Assembly: GCF_000763315.1 (NCBI RefSeq)
Contig: NZ_JPST01000005.1
Span: forward strand, 1 to 64,000
Reading direction: 5' to 3'
Length of the DNA: 64,000 nt
Source: Thermoactinomyces daqus
GTDB lineage: Bacteria > Bacillota > Bacilli > Thermoactinomycetales > Thermoactinomycetaceae
Below, in pieces: positions 1 to 7,632 of this stretch (position 1 is its first letter; the number at the start of each line of letters is the position of its first letter). The notes under the pieces were generated by a model. The model did not search any database, had not been told where the DNA came from, and was given only the letters and a program-made list of their open reading frames with translations. The position numbers were made by a program, and so were the translations under genes.

Positions 1-1
1 G

Positions 2-634
2 GCTCAATTATTTTTCGCAGCTGCCATTTTTACACAATTATACGGACTTAACTCATATCAAGTTGGAGATAATTTAATTAAATTAAATTATCCTTACGAA
101 GCATTAAAAGAGATTCTTGTAAACGCTGTTATTCATCGGGACTATAGTTTAAATGATGACATTCATGTTAGGATTTACGACAATCGAGTAGAAATTCAAA
201 GTCCTGGAAAACTACCAGGTTATATTACAAAAGAAAATATTATGGATGAGCGATATGCACGCAATCCTAATATTGTCCGATTGCTCCATAACCTACCTGA
301 TCCAGTTAATTATGATATTGGAGAAGGTTTAAATACTGCAAAGAATGCAATGATGAAAGCAGGTCTTGTGGCTCCGGAAATCGAGGAGTTAGAAAATTCT
401 GTAGTTGTTACATTAAAACATCAAAAACTTGCTTCAATCGAAGATCAGATTATGGAATATCTAGAAAACCATTCGTTTGTAACGAACAAAATCATCCGAA
501 ACTTGACAGGAGAGAACTCGGAGAACAAAGTAAAAAGGGCATTCCAACGATTAAGAAAACAAGGGAAAATTGAGCCTCTTGATCCTAATGCTAATGCGTT
601 CAATTTTAAATATAGAAAAGTCTCCAAGAAATAA
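2..634 (+). CDS. AlbA/RecG-like ATP-binding transcriptional regulator, C-terminal part
   Basis: The frame is open from the first bases of the window, so the 5' part lies outside. The visible ~210 residues contain YEALKEILVNAVIHRDY, then YDNRVEIQSPGKLPG and RNPNIVRLL, the signature of the GHKL-type ATPase domain (HATPase_c_4, 'RecG-related') that follows an AlbA_2 DNA-binding domain in many Bacillota proteins. The last ~60 residues (IMEYLENHSFVTNKIIRNL and on) look like a winged helix. Such proteins are thought to be transcriptional or defence-linked regulators, but the function here is not shown. The coding sequence is clearly more AT-rich than the genes to its right, which suggests separate acquisition. 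An internal Met at 242 is not the true start, because the conserved motif lies upstream of it. Confidence 0.8.
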   Translation, partial: AQLFFAAAIFTQLYGLNSYQVGDNLIKLNYPYEALKEILVNAVIHRDYSLNDDIHVRIYDNRVEIQSPGKLPGYITKENIMDERYARNPNIVRLLHNLPDPVNYDIGEGLNTAKNAMMKAGLVAPEIEELENSVVVTLKHQKLASIEDQIMEYLENHSFVTNKIIRNLTGENSENKVKRAFQRLRKQGKIEPLDPNANAFNFKYRKVSKK

Positions 635-749
635 AAGTAAATTTTTAATCATATATTTACAAAATTCAAATTCCTGCAAAAAACCAACGATTAAACCAAT
701 CGATTAGTTCTGCTATTTCTTACACCCCCAAAGCTCATCCCTCAGCACA

Positions 750-785
750 AAGAACCGGCCTCTAACTCTTTATGGGCCGGTTCTT
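750..785. terminator. Hairpin terminator between convergent genes
   Basis: AGAACCGGCC pairs with GGCCGGTTCT around a 14-nt loop, between the rightward regulator and the leftward aldo/keto reductase. T-runs on either side are short, so it may serve both directions weakly. Confidence 0.6.
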
Positions 786-793
786 CGCTAATT

Positions 794-1705
794 TTAATCG
801 TTTACGATCTCCAGCGCTTTTTCCAGCAAATGATCGGAAATCTCCTGTTGCAATAATGCGATGTTTTGCCCGATTCGCTCCGGTCGTTTGCTGCCGACCA
901 GGATCGAGCTGATACCCGGATTCCGATAGAGGAATTGCAGAGCGAGAGCCGTCAGTTGGTCACCGTTTCCGCCGACGAGTTCCAGCAGGGCGAGCACTTT
1001 CTTCTTATGCTTGAATTGCTCGTTCAGATGAGGCAGGACACGGGCGGACAGGAGGCCGGCGGCCAGGCCGGAACGGATGAAGACGCCAATTCCTTTTTCA
1101 CGGCAAAGGGCAATGTTTTTTTCGTTGGTTTGATCAAGAAGATTATATCCCATTTGCATTACGTCAAATTCGCCCGATTCGATTAACCGCGTGGCCAATT
1201 CCCCGTCGATCGAGGCACCGAGGTAACGGATCTTTCCTTCCCTCTGCGCATCCTTCATCGCGGCCAGCGTTTCCCCCTCATCAATTACCCGTTCGGGGTC
1301 AGGTCCAAAATGGATTTGCATAATGTCGATCACATCGGTTTGCAACTGCTTGAGACTGCGGTCAATCGACTCTTTGACGGCGCGGTAGGAAAAATCGTAG
1401 TAGGTGTCCGGTTCTTTGCTGTGTTCTCCGCATTTGGTGGCGAGAATAAATTCATGGCGGCGGGAGGACAAAAACTTGACGATCCGCTCTTCACTCCGGT
1501 GGTACGCGCTGGCTGTATCGATGAGATTGATGCCGGCATCAAGCACCGCATGCAGTACTTTTTCCGCTTGTCTGTCGTCAGGCTTTTGCCTCTCCCTGCC
1601 GTCTCCCAATCCCCAGTCCCGTCCGATTTCCAAAGCGCCAAAGCCCAAAAAGGTGACCGCGGCACCGATCCTCGGAATCTCTCTTTTTTCCAATGCTCTT
1701 TTCAT
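794..1705 (-). CDS. Aldo/keto reductase family oxidoreductase
   Basis: About 303 residues. Aldo/keto reductases are TIM-barrel, NAD(P)H-dependent cytosolic enzymes that reduce aldehydes and ketones. Visible family features are the early GFGALEIG segment, LDAGINLIDTASAY (catalytic Asp and Tyr), ILATKCGEH (Lys), the DVIDIMQIHFGPDP strand with a His, and the cofactor-binding end SSILVGSKRPERIGQN. The start was chosen at ATG 1705 because GGGAGG lies just upstream; a longer open frame to 1810 has no ribosome site. It stands alone between two hairpin terminators. The substrate cannot be told from sequence. Confidence 0.9.
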   Translation of the reverse strand: MKRALEKREIPRIGAAVTFLGFGALEIGRDWGLGDGRERQKPDDRQAEKVLHAVLDAGINLIDTASAYHRSEERIVKFLSSRRHEFILATKCGEHSKEPDTYYDFSYRAVKESIDRSLKQLQTDVIDIMQIHFGPDPERVIDEGETLAAMKDAQREGKIRYLGASIDGELATRLIESGEFDVMQMGYNLLDQTNEKNIALCREKGIGVFIRSGLAAGLLSARVLPHLNEQFKHKKKVLALLELVGGNGDQLTALALQFLYRNPGISSILVGSKRPERIGQNIALLQQEISDHLLEKALEIVND

Positions 1706-1945
1706 CCTGGTTCCCTCCCGGGTCTCCGATTTTCCCCACTCATCCCGACGTAGCCACAGGCAATGCTGCGGACAAGGAGAAAATCCCCTTTTAACCGTTG
1801 TGCAAAACATCCTAATTCTGCTGTAACATCACTTTCCGCGGCCCGACTGTTACATGCGGATAACCCGAACCCTTCGCTGCAATTCGGTGTCGGCAAAAAG
1901 CCGTATTTTTCTATAAAAACCAGCATACTTTTCTGCGTTCATCCT

Positions 1946-1996
1946 AAAAAACCGTCCGGCTCGAGCGGCATGTTCCGCTGAACCGGACGGTTTTTG
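1946..1996 (-). terminator. Rho-independent terminator
   Basis: AAAACCGTCCGG and CCGGACGGTTTT pair perfectly, with a smaller inner hairpin (AGCGG/CCGCT), followed on the minus strand by six T. It closes the rhodanese transcription unit. The ~240 bp between it and the reductase start hold no gene that I can support. Confidence 0.85.
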
Positions 1997-2000
1997 CCTG

Positions 2001-2390
2001 TTACCACGGCCGGATCGGACCATCATCCAGGCAACCGGGCCGAATTAATCCTTTTACATAGTTGCTGCTGAGGGGAAGCGTTATGACATGGGAAAGCCAA
2101 TGCTCATGTTCCGACTCCGGAAGGCGTCCGGCCAAACTCTCCAGCGCGACTTGGATAATGGAATCGCCCTCGCCGCTGATGCCGAAATCGAGTGACCAGC
2201 CCCCGGTTTTCTTTAATCTTCCGGAAGTATCCGTCCGAATGATTTGGAAATTGGGATTTTGCCGATAATGATCGAGCACCTTGGCATCGAAAAACAGGGG
2301 AAGTTTTTCCAATTTCGTCCCCGTGAAGACCGTCGCATATAATTGCCGTAAAATCGGTTCGCCTGCAATGGATTGAGGTTCCAGTTTCAT
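2001..2390 (-). CDS. Conserved hypothetical protein downstream of rhodanese
   Basis: 129 residues, not recognised. It starts 4 bp after the stop codon of the rhodanese gene and ends just before a strong terminator, so it is the last gene of a two-gene operon. The sequence is soluble in character, with no membrane segment or metal motif. Its position suggests a role with the sulfurtransferase, but that is context only. Confidence 0.7.
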   Translation of the reverse strand: MKLEPQSIAGEPILRQLYATVFTGTKLEKLPLFFDAKVLDHYRQNPNFQIIRTDTSGRLKKTGGWSLDFGISGEGDSIIQVALESLAGRLPESEHEHWLSHVITLPLSSNYVKGLIRPGCLDDGPIRPW

Positions 2391-2393
2391 TGT

Positions 2394-3239
2394 TTACCGC
2401 TCGATCGGGTTTCCGACCATACTGCCCCATTCGGTCCAGGAGCCGTCATAGTTGCGGACATTTTTGAAGCCGAGCAATTCGCGCAGGACGAACCAGGTAT
2501 GTGCCGAACGTTCGCCGATCCGGCAATAGGTGATCACGTTTTTGTCCGGAGTAACGCCAAGCGAGTTATAAAGTTCTTTCAGCTCATCAAGGGATTTGAA
2601 GGTACCGTCTTCATTGGTCGCTTTTGCCTAGGGGATGTTCACGGCTCCCGGTACGTGTCCTCCGCGTTGGGCCGTTTCCGTCATGCCCGGGGGTGCGATT
2701 ACTTCACCGCTGAATTCCTGCGGGCTCTGCGGGCTGCGAACGTCAACCAGTACAGTGGAATCGCTGCCAATGGCCGATCTCACATCCTGATAGAGAGCAC
2801 GAATCGACTGATCAGCCGTTTTGACCGGATATTGCACTGCCGTTACTGACGGCACCTCTTTAACAAACGGGCGTCCTTCCAATTCCCACTTTTTGCGTCC
2901 GCCGTTCATCAATTTCACTTTATCATGACCAAAAATTTTCAGTTGCCAATAAGCATAAGCTGCAAACCAGTTATTGTTATCACCGTAAAGAATGATTTCC
3001 GTATCAGGGGTAATGCCGGATTTTCCCAACAGTTCCGCCAATTGCTCAGGGGTAAGAATATCCCGGCGTACTTGGTCGTTCAATTGTGTCGTCCAGTTCC
3101 AGGCGATCGCCCCTTCGATATGCCCGGTATCATAAGCCGTTGTATCCACATCAACTTCTACCAAACGCACATTTTGATCATCTTTGTGCTCCGCTAACCA
3201 CTCAGTGGTCACAAGAACATTGGCGTCCAGATCAGCCAT
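2394..3239 (-). pseudogene. Thiosulfate/mercaptopyruvate sulfurtransferase (tandem rhodanese) with in-frame amber codon
   Basis: Read through, this is a 281-residue tandem-rhodanese sulfurtransferase, which moves sulfane sulfur from thiosulfate or mercaptopyruvate to acceptors. The N-terminal domain has LVEVDVDTTAYDTGHIEGAI. The C-terminal domain has STVLVDVRS, HVPGAVNIP and the catalytic loop [16 protein letters not shown] at 2628-2630 directly follows VNIP, where homologues usually have Trp, so TGG to TAG is the likely change. The truncated 203-residue product lacks the catalytic Cys loop and should be inactive unless TAG is read through. The start at ATG 3239 has GAGGAGG upstream. The frame is otherwise perfect, so the change is recent, functional by suppression, or a sequence error. 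Confidence 0.85.
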
Positions 3240-3277
3240 AGACAAGACCTCCTCTATGTAAATAAAGTTTTACAAGG

Positions 3278-3317
3278 AGTCGGAATATTACTCGACTAAA
3301 TCCCGTGTATTCCGACT
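3278..3317 (-). promoter_or_regulatory. Perfect 10-bp inverted repeat in the rhodanese promoter
   Basis: AGTCGGAATA and TATTCCGACT form a perfect dyad separated by 20 bp, between the sulfurtransferase start and an AT-rich stretch with -10-like TATTAT/TTATAA sequences. The position just downstream of a probable -10 fits an operator or a leader hairpin. The regulator is unknown. The rest of the 357 bp between 3240 and 3597 is AT-rich and holds only this and the promoter of the next gene. Confidence 0.5.
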
Positions 3318-3458
3318 GGCTTTATAATAAAATACACCTTTTTAAAACAAATGGCAAGCGAAAATGGTAATATTATTAAAAATTAATCAAACACAGTCCA
3401 TTTATGCATAATTTTTCGCCGATTCAGCCTGTTTGTGCCAAACTGAGCAACTTGTCCG

Positions 3459-3487
3459 TTACTCTATCTTCTCCCCGTTCATATAAT
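3459..3487 (+). promoter_or_regulatory. Putative promoter of the Cys/Arg/His peptide
   Basis: TTACTC and TATAAT are spaced by 17 bp, 110 nt before the start codon. The overlapping CATATAAT would also resemble a sporulation sigma-E or sigma-G -10 box, so the sigma factor is open. Confidence 0.45.
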
Positions 3488-3597
3488 ATGATAGATTCTG
3501 ATCATCTCTTCTCCGATGCACTCCCCTCTTTACTCCTTCTCATAGATCTTCAATCTTTTATCCAGGTTCTTACCCCGTTTGAAAGGAGGTGATGGGT

Positions 3598-3699
3598 ATG
3601 TGCTGCAGAAGAAGAAGACGCCGTCGATGCTTCTTGATCTGTTGCCCGCGCCGTCGCCACCACCACCGTCACCGTCATCACAAGTGCCATTGTAAATAA
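3598..3699 (+). CDS. 33-residue Cys/Arg/His-rich peptide
   Basis: The peptide starts MCCRRRRRRRCFLICC and ends in a His/Arg run with two more Cys (HHKCHCK). It has seven Cys, seven His and thirteen Arg-type residues out of 33. The ribosome site is the full anti-16S match AAAGGAGGTGAT, and a promoter and a strong terminator frame the gene, so it looks like a real and well-expressed monocistronic unit. Composition suggests metal or nucleic-acid binding, or a spore-structural peptide. No family is recognised and no function is assigned. Confidence 0.7.
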   Translation: MCCRRRRRRRCFLICCPRRRHHHRHRHHKCHCK

Positions 3700-3708
3700 C
3701 AAACAAAC

Positions 3709-3768
3709 GGGTTGCTGATCCTGACGCCTCCAGTCCCTTGCTCTCGTTCAGGTCAGCAACCCTTTTTA
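3709..3768 (+). terminator. Rho-independent terminator after the small peptide
   Basis: GGGTTGCTGA pairs with TCAGCAACCC, with an inner CCTGA/TCAGG extension, then five T. Confidence 0.85.
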
Positions 3769-3869
3769 CATAAATAATCCGCCCCGGGGAATCCGGGATA
3801 CTTGATCATGCCTCCGTCAACAAACGGTTTATTGGCTCATGTTTTTATGCAAAAAAAATAGCCTCCCGA

Positions 3870-4460
3870 TTATTCGAAAGACTCGTCTTTAAAGATCCGG
3901 TTCAGATCAATTAAGAGATCGCTGAAAATGCTGACCGTAAAAACATCGCCCTTGACATAAACCTGCCGGTTGGCAAAACGGTTATTCTCGAGCAGAAAAA
4001 CTTCCACATTTTCATTAAACGGGTCAACAATCCAGTATTCTTTGATCTTATATTTTTGATAAAGCTCAAATTTGTCGGTTTTGTCGCGCTTCTCGGCGAT
4101 ACCCGGCGAGAGCACTTCCACAATCAGATCCGGGCTGCCTTTGCACCCGCGCTCATCGATTTTCCGCGGATCACAGATAATGGACAAATCCGGTTGCACA
4201 ACGTTAAAGGTGTGCTCATCCTCCTCTTTCTCCGAAAGGCGCACCTCAAACGGAGCCAAGTAAACCTTGCACCGTTTTCCGCTCAAATACTGGTAAAAGA
4301 GAACGAAGATATTACCCAAAATCTCTTGGTGTTTCGATGAGGGGGCCGGAGTCATGTTATACGGGAGACCATCGATCAATTCCCAGCGCTCATCCGGATC
4401 CCAACTTAAATAATCCCGGTAGGAATAACGGGTATTTGTCTCATAAGCCGGAGATTTCAT
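3870..4460 (-). CDS. Uma2 family (DUF820) PD-(D/E)XK-fold protein
   Basis: 196 residues. Uma2 proteins have a restriction-endonuclease fold and are common in cyanobacteria and some Bacilli; their role is unsettled. Visible are DERWELIDGLPYNMTPAPS near the N-terminus, VVQPDLSIICD (motif Asp), GSPDLIVEVLSPG (Glu of the nuclease core) and KFELYQKYKIKEYWIVDP. The start at 4460 has GGAGGAGG upstream. It stands alone, downstream of the peptide gene and before the tRNA pair. Confidence 0.9.
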   Translation of the reverse strand: MKSPAYETNTRYSYRDYLSWDPDERWELIDGLPYNMTPAPSSKHQEILGNIFVLFYQYLSGKRCKVYLAPFEVRLSEKEEDEHTFNVVQPDLSIICDPRKIDERGCKGSPDLIVEVLSPGIAEKRDKTDKFELYQKYKIKEYWIVDPFNENVEVFLLENNRFANRQVYVKGDVFTVSIFSDLLIDLNRIFKDESFE

Positions 4461-4633
4461 CGCAACCCCTCCTCCGTTATTATACACCACTTTCCTTTAT
4501 TTGACTTCAGAGAGGCAAAGATTCAGGAATTGCCGGGAGGATCAGGAGGGAGAAAGGGAAACCAAGCCCAAATCGCAACGCACTTATCACAAAAAAAGAC
4601 CCTGCTCCTTCCGGGCAAGGCCTTCCGCATGCT

Positions 4634-4722
4634 TGGTGCTGAGGGTCGGACTTGAACCGACACGGTAGTCACCTACCGCAGGATTTTAAGTCCTGTGCGT
4701 CTGCCTATTCCGCCACCCCAGC
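4634..4722 (-). tRNA. tRNA-Leu (anticodon TAA)
   Basis: The gene folds as a class II tRNA. The acceptor arm GCTGGGG pairs with CCTCAGC, the anticodon loop CTTAAAA gives TAA, there is a long variable arm, the T-loop GGTTCAAGTCC is present, and CCA is encoded. It lies 7 bp downstream of the second tRNA-Leu, in the same orientation. Confidence 0.96.
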
Positions 4723-4729
4723 AAGAGGT

Positions 4730-4815
4730 TGGTGCCGAAGGTGGGACTCGAACCCACACTCCTTTCGGGAACACGATTTTGAGTCGTGCGCGTCTGCCAA
4801 TTCCGCCACTTCGGC
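4730..4815 (-). tRNA. tRNA-Leu (anticodon CAA), rebuilt by prophage integration
   Basis: The acceptor arm GCCGAAG pairs with CTTCGGC. The anticodon stem CACGA/TCGTG frames loop CTCAAAA, giving CAA, and the gene has a long variable arm and encoded CCA. Bases from the 5' end to the anticodon stem (4774-4815) are the attachment core, so this half and everything upstream now come from the phage. The tRNA is intact in sequence, but its original promoter lies 53 kb away at the other prophage end. Confidence 0.96.
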
Positions 4816-4816
4816 A
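4774..4816. repeat. attL core, 43 bp
   Basis: Identical over 43 bp to 58106-58148; the flanking bases differ on both sides. It covers the 5' half of tRNA-Leu(CAA) through the anticodon arm, and marks the left end of the prophage. Confidence 0.93.
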
Positions 4817-4829
4817 TATTTGCGCTAGG

Positions 4830-4858
4830 CGTATAGCGATTTTCAGCGAATGCGTCAT
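4830..4858 (-). promoter_or_regulatory. Phage-supplied promoter for tRNA-Leu
   Basis: On the minus strand ATGACG and TATACG are spaced by 17 bp, with the -10 box 14 nt from the tRNA 5' end. It lies wholly in prophage DNA. It is a weaker match to consensus than the orphaned host promoter at 58168-58196. The 289 bp between the tRNA and the lipoprotein gene hold no other gene. Confidence 0.45.
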
Positions 4859-5104
4859 CGCGTAAGATTCGCGGGCATTCGTATTACTCGAAACTCGTCA
4901 TCGCTAGGATTGTACGATAAATCAATTTCGAGTGCCTCGGGTGTCGTGCGCGCTTTAATCTTGCGCGGAACATTTACTATTATATAAACCCATTCGCGGG
5001 ATGTCAACGGGAATATAATAGAAAAAATTTTCGCTAAAAGTGCGCGAAAATGGCAGCGTGCCTCGTATATTAGAAATAGAGGGATAAAAACGGAGGCGAT
5101 TGTA

Positions 5105-5575
5105 ATGTCGAAGTGGTCAAATATTATGTATGGCGGTTTAATTGCTGCGGGGTTATTAGTAAGTGCATGCGGTTGCTCTCAGACCGTCCCGCCATCTACT
5201 GCGGAGACATTTCATGAGATGAGCGATTCCGAGTATCAGACGTTCATCGCGAATCATATGAGCAAATTGACAGACGAAGTTAATGCGAAAATAAAAGAGT
5301 ATAACAACTCCGCTTCTTTACGTGCGCAGCAGGACGTTATACATGAAATAGACCAGCTCACGACAAAAGAGGTGATTAATCTCGCGGAAACATCCGCCCC
5401 GACTTCTTACGAAAAAGAGCATCTCGCGATTTTTTCTGATCTACAAAGCGCGGATAAAGAGTTTACGCAAGCCGCGATTGCACAAAGTGGAGACGACACG
5501 GCCAATCTTTTTAATAAAGGACTCGCGAAACTCCAGGACGCGATCCATACCGCAGGAAAAATAGCGAATAAATAA
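5105..5575 (+). CDS. Prophage-encoded lipoprotein (putative lysogenic-conversion gene)
   Basis: 156 residues. The N-terminus has a short positive end, a hydrophobic core and the lipobox LVSAC (Cys 22), so it should be lipid-anchored on the outer face of the membrane. The mature part is polar and helical and no domain is recognised. It is one of very few rightward genes in the prophage, sits between attL and the lysis genes, and has its own ribosome site (ACGGAGG) and terminator. That is the usual place and form of a gene expressed from the lysogen. A role such as superinfection exclusion or host surface change is inference only. Confidence 0.8.
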   Translation: MSKWSNIMYGGLIAAGLLVSACGCSQTVPPSTAETFHEMSDSEYQTFIANHMSKLTDEVNAKIKEYNNSASLRAQQDVIHEIDQLTTKEVINLAETSAPTSYEKEHLAIFSDLQSADKEFTQAAIAQSGDDTANLFNKGLAKLQDAIHTAGKIANK

Positions 5576-5576
5576 C

Positions 5577-5609
5577 GCCCTCCCATTTGCGGGAGGGCTT
5601 TTCTTTTTT
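5577..5609 (+). terminator. Rho-independent terminator of the lipoprotein gene
   Basis: GCCCTCCC pairs with GGGAGGGC around a 6-nt loop, followed by TTTTCTTTTTT. It also separates the convergent lysis operon. Confidence 0.93.
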
Positions 5610-5618
5610 ATCGCGCAT

Positions 5619-7190
5619 TTATTGCGCATTTTCCTGCGCTTTTTCTTGCGCGGACTCTTCCGATTTCTGATCGTCGCTGATGCCTTTCGACGTTGGGTCG
5701 ACGACAATCCCGACGAACATTAAGAGATCGAGGATCTCGTTTATATATTGCTCGTACTCGTTCGCGATCGCTTGATCGAGCAGTCCATGCGACGTCAACA
5801 TGCGCAGAATGAACGCGCCAACGGCCATTAAAAACCAGCGGTTCCTTAAACGCGCTTTCCAGTCGATGCATGCAAACGGGTTATTTTTCACGGGTTTATC
5901 CTCCTTTGGCGGTTCGGGTTGTTCGCCCGACTCAGCGGGCGCAGGTTCTGCTGGTTCCGGTTTCGGATCTTGCGGCTTTTCTGGTTCTGGCTTCGGTTCC
6001 GGCGAGGGATTGCTCGGCGCTTCCGGCGTTGGCTGTGGCGCTGGTTGTTCGGGCTCCGGTTGAGGTTGCGTGGGCTCCTCTGGGCGGTCATCGGGGAAAA
6101 GTGCGAACCATGTCGTCTCGTCTACACCGCCAGACGGGCGCAGCCCTTTTCCGACTTCGACCGCGTTCCCGTCCGCGTCGTGACGCTCTTGCCACATAAT
6201 TAAGGATTCGCGAGTCTTCGGCCCGAAAAATCCATTAATCGGGATTTTAAGGCGACCTTGTAAGCGCTCCACATCCGCGCCGCGCATCATCGGGATTGTA
6301 TAGCTGAGCGAACGATGATATTTTTCGTTTTTGTCGTAGTCATTCTCGTGATTAAAGAGCGCGCGCCACGTCATCTCATCGACGGCTCCGGTCGCGTCCA
6401 TGTCGTGGTGCGCTTGCCACATCTCGACATCTGCTTTCGTCTTCGGTCCGAAAATTCCGTCGGGTTTCGAGCCCAGGCGCTCCTGTACCGCTTTTACGTC
6501 CGCGCCTCTCATATAAGGCGAGGTAAGCGACAGCGCACGATGAAATGCCGGGTTAGCATCGTATGCGGCGACAGTGTCCGCGAGGAGATCATCCAGACTT
6601 TCCGCGATGTTGAGGTCGACGTTACCGCTTATCCCTACGATTTTACCGGAGTCTGTATACTGCCAGGCGGTCCATTTCGTCCAGCCTGCGAAGCTCGATG
6701 GCAGAGTCGTCTTATAGTACGACACCCAAAGCGGACGATCGGCGAGCGCGGAGTTAAATCCGGCGTATTTGTTCGCGAACCACACACCCGTGTAAATCAT
6801 CGCGCGTTTACCTGTCGCGGCCTCGACGCGACTTAAGAAATCTTTCGCCCAGGCGACGAGTTGCGCAGCAGTCATTCCGGTAGGCGCGCTCTCGAGATCG
6901 AGTACCGGCATTAAGTCATAATCGATCTTTTTTAGCGCGTTGATGAAGTTCGCTGCGTCGTCGCTTGCGCGGTTCGCCGGATTCGCGAAATGGTACGCGC
7001 CGACTTTAAGTCCTGCGGCCTTTACGCCTTTGACGTTCGTAAGAAACGTCGGATCGGTATATGTTCGCCCCTCGGTCGCTTTGATATAGACGAACTGAAC
7101 CCCTGCGCTTTTGACCTGCGACCAGTTAATCGCGCCGTTATGGTGCGAGACGTCGATCCCTTTGACTTTACCGGCGCTCATTGGTTGCAT
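5619..7190 (-). CDS. GH25 endolysin fused to a phi-LC3-type holin domain
   Basis: 523 residues in one uninterrupted frame. Residues ~8-210 form a GH25 muramidase that cuts the peptidoglycan glycan chain (GIDVSHHNGAINW, VYIKATEG, DLMPVLDLES, AWQYTDSG). Two peptidoglycan-binding repeats follow at about 225-285 and 300-370 (LGSKPDGIFGPKT, INGFFGPKT), then a Pro/Glu linker of ~70 residues. The last ~85 residues match phage holin family 1 (IDWKARLRNRWF, two hydrophobic stretches, GIVVDPTSKGISDDQ). Endolysins are normally soluble and holins separate, so the fusion is unusual. The start ATG 7190 has AAGGGAG 10 bp upstream; a GTG at 7199 is too close. The next upstream gene is a complete holin. Confidence 0.93.
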   Translation of the reverse strand: MQPMSAGKVKGIDVSHHNGAINWSQVKSAGVQFVYIKATEGRTYTDPTFLTNVKGVKAAGLKVGAYHFANPANRASDDAANFINALKKIDYDLMPVLDLESAPTGMTAAQLVAWAKDFLSRVEAATGKRAMIYTGVWFANKYAGFNSALADRPLWVSYYKTTLPSSFAGWTKWTAWQYTDSGKIVGISGNVDLNIAESLDDLLADTVAAYDANPAFHRALSLTSPYMRGADVKAVQERLGSKPDGIFGPKTKADVEMWQAHHDMDATGAVDEMTWRALFNHENDYDKNEKYHRSLSYTIPMMRGADVERLQGRLKIPINGFFGPKTRESLIMWQERHDADGNAVEVGKGLRPSGGVDETTWFALFPDDRPEEPTQPQPEPEQPAPQPTPEAPSNPSPEPKPEPEKPQDPKPEPAEPAPAESGEQPEPPKEDKPVKNNPFACIDWKARLRNRWFLMAVGAFILRMLTSHGLLDQAIANEYEQYINEILDLLMFVGIVVDPTSKGISDDQKSEESAQEKAQENAQ

Positions 7191-7195
7191 TCGTA

Positions 7196-7600
7196 TCACT
7201 CTCCCTTTTTTTTATAATCGGACTCGCGGAGCACGTCGATCGCCTTCATGACTTTATCCGGCAACGGCATGCCCGCCCGTCCGCAATTTTCGAATATTGA
7301 AATAACCTCGTTTACGGCGTAAAAGACGAGAGTCGCGTCTCTAATCGCGGCATGAGTCCCGAGCATGACGTCGAGTTGATGGCCGACAGCGATCACGAAA
7401 AACATGAGGATTTTTCGGACGATGCCGACCGTCCCCTTTTTCGAGCTCAATTCTCCGCGAATAGTCCCGGCGAGTATTCCCGATAGAAAGTCGATGACGG
7501 ATAGAACGAGGAGGGTCGTAAATAATGCGCTCCATTCTCCGAAAAGATATCCGAATATGCTGCCCGCGATTGATACCGCGAATTTATAAGCGCTGCTCAT
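7196..7600 (-). CDS. Holin, phage_holin_4 (TcdE-like) family
   Basis: 134 residues with three hydrophobic segments, including FTTLLVLSVIDFLSGILAG and GIVRKILMFFVIAVGHQLD, then GRAGMPLPDKVMKAIDVL near the C-terminus, a hallmark of this holin family. Holins make membrane lesions that release endolysin. The start ATG 7600 follows GGGGAGGGGG; a longer frame to 7636 has no such site. The stop overlaps the ribosome site of the endolysin, so the pair is coupled. With the holin domain in the endolysin, the lysis cassette has two different holin modules. Confidence 0.93.
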   Translation of the reverse strand: MSSAYKFAVSIAGSIFGYLFGEWSALFTTLLVLSVIDFLSGILAGTIRGELSSKKGTVGIVRKILMFFVIAVGHQLDVMLGTHAAIRDATLVFYAVNEVISIFENCGRAGMPLPDKVMKAIDVLRESDYKKKGE

Positions 7601-7632
7601 ACTGCACCCCCTCCCCGGATGGAAAGGCGCTA

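Noticed and set aside
1310-1753. Long open frames opposite the aldo/keto reductase
   Set aside because: Shadow frames of a clear gene with conserved motifs on the minus strand; no ribosome site.
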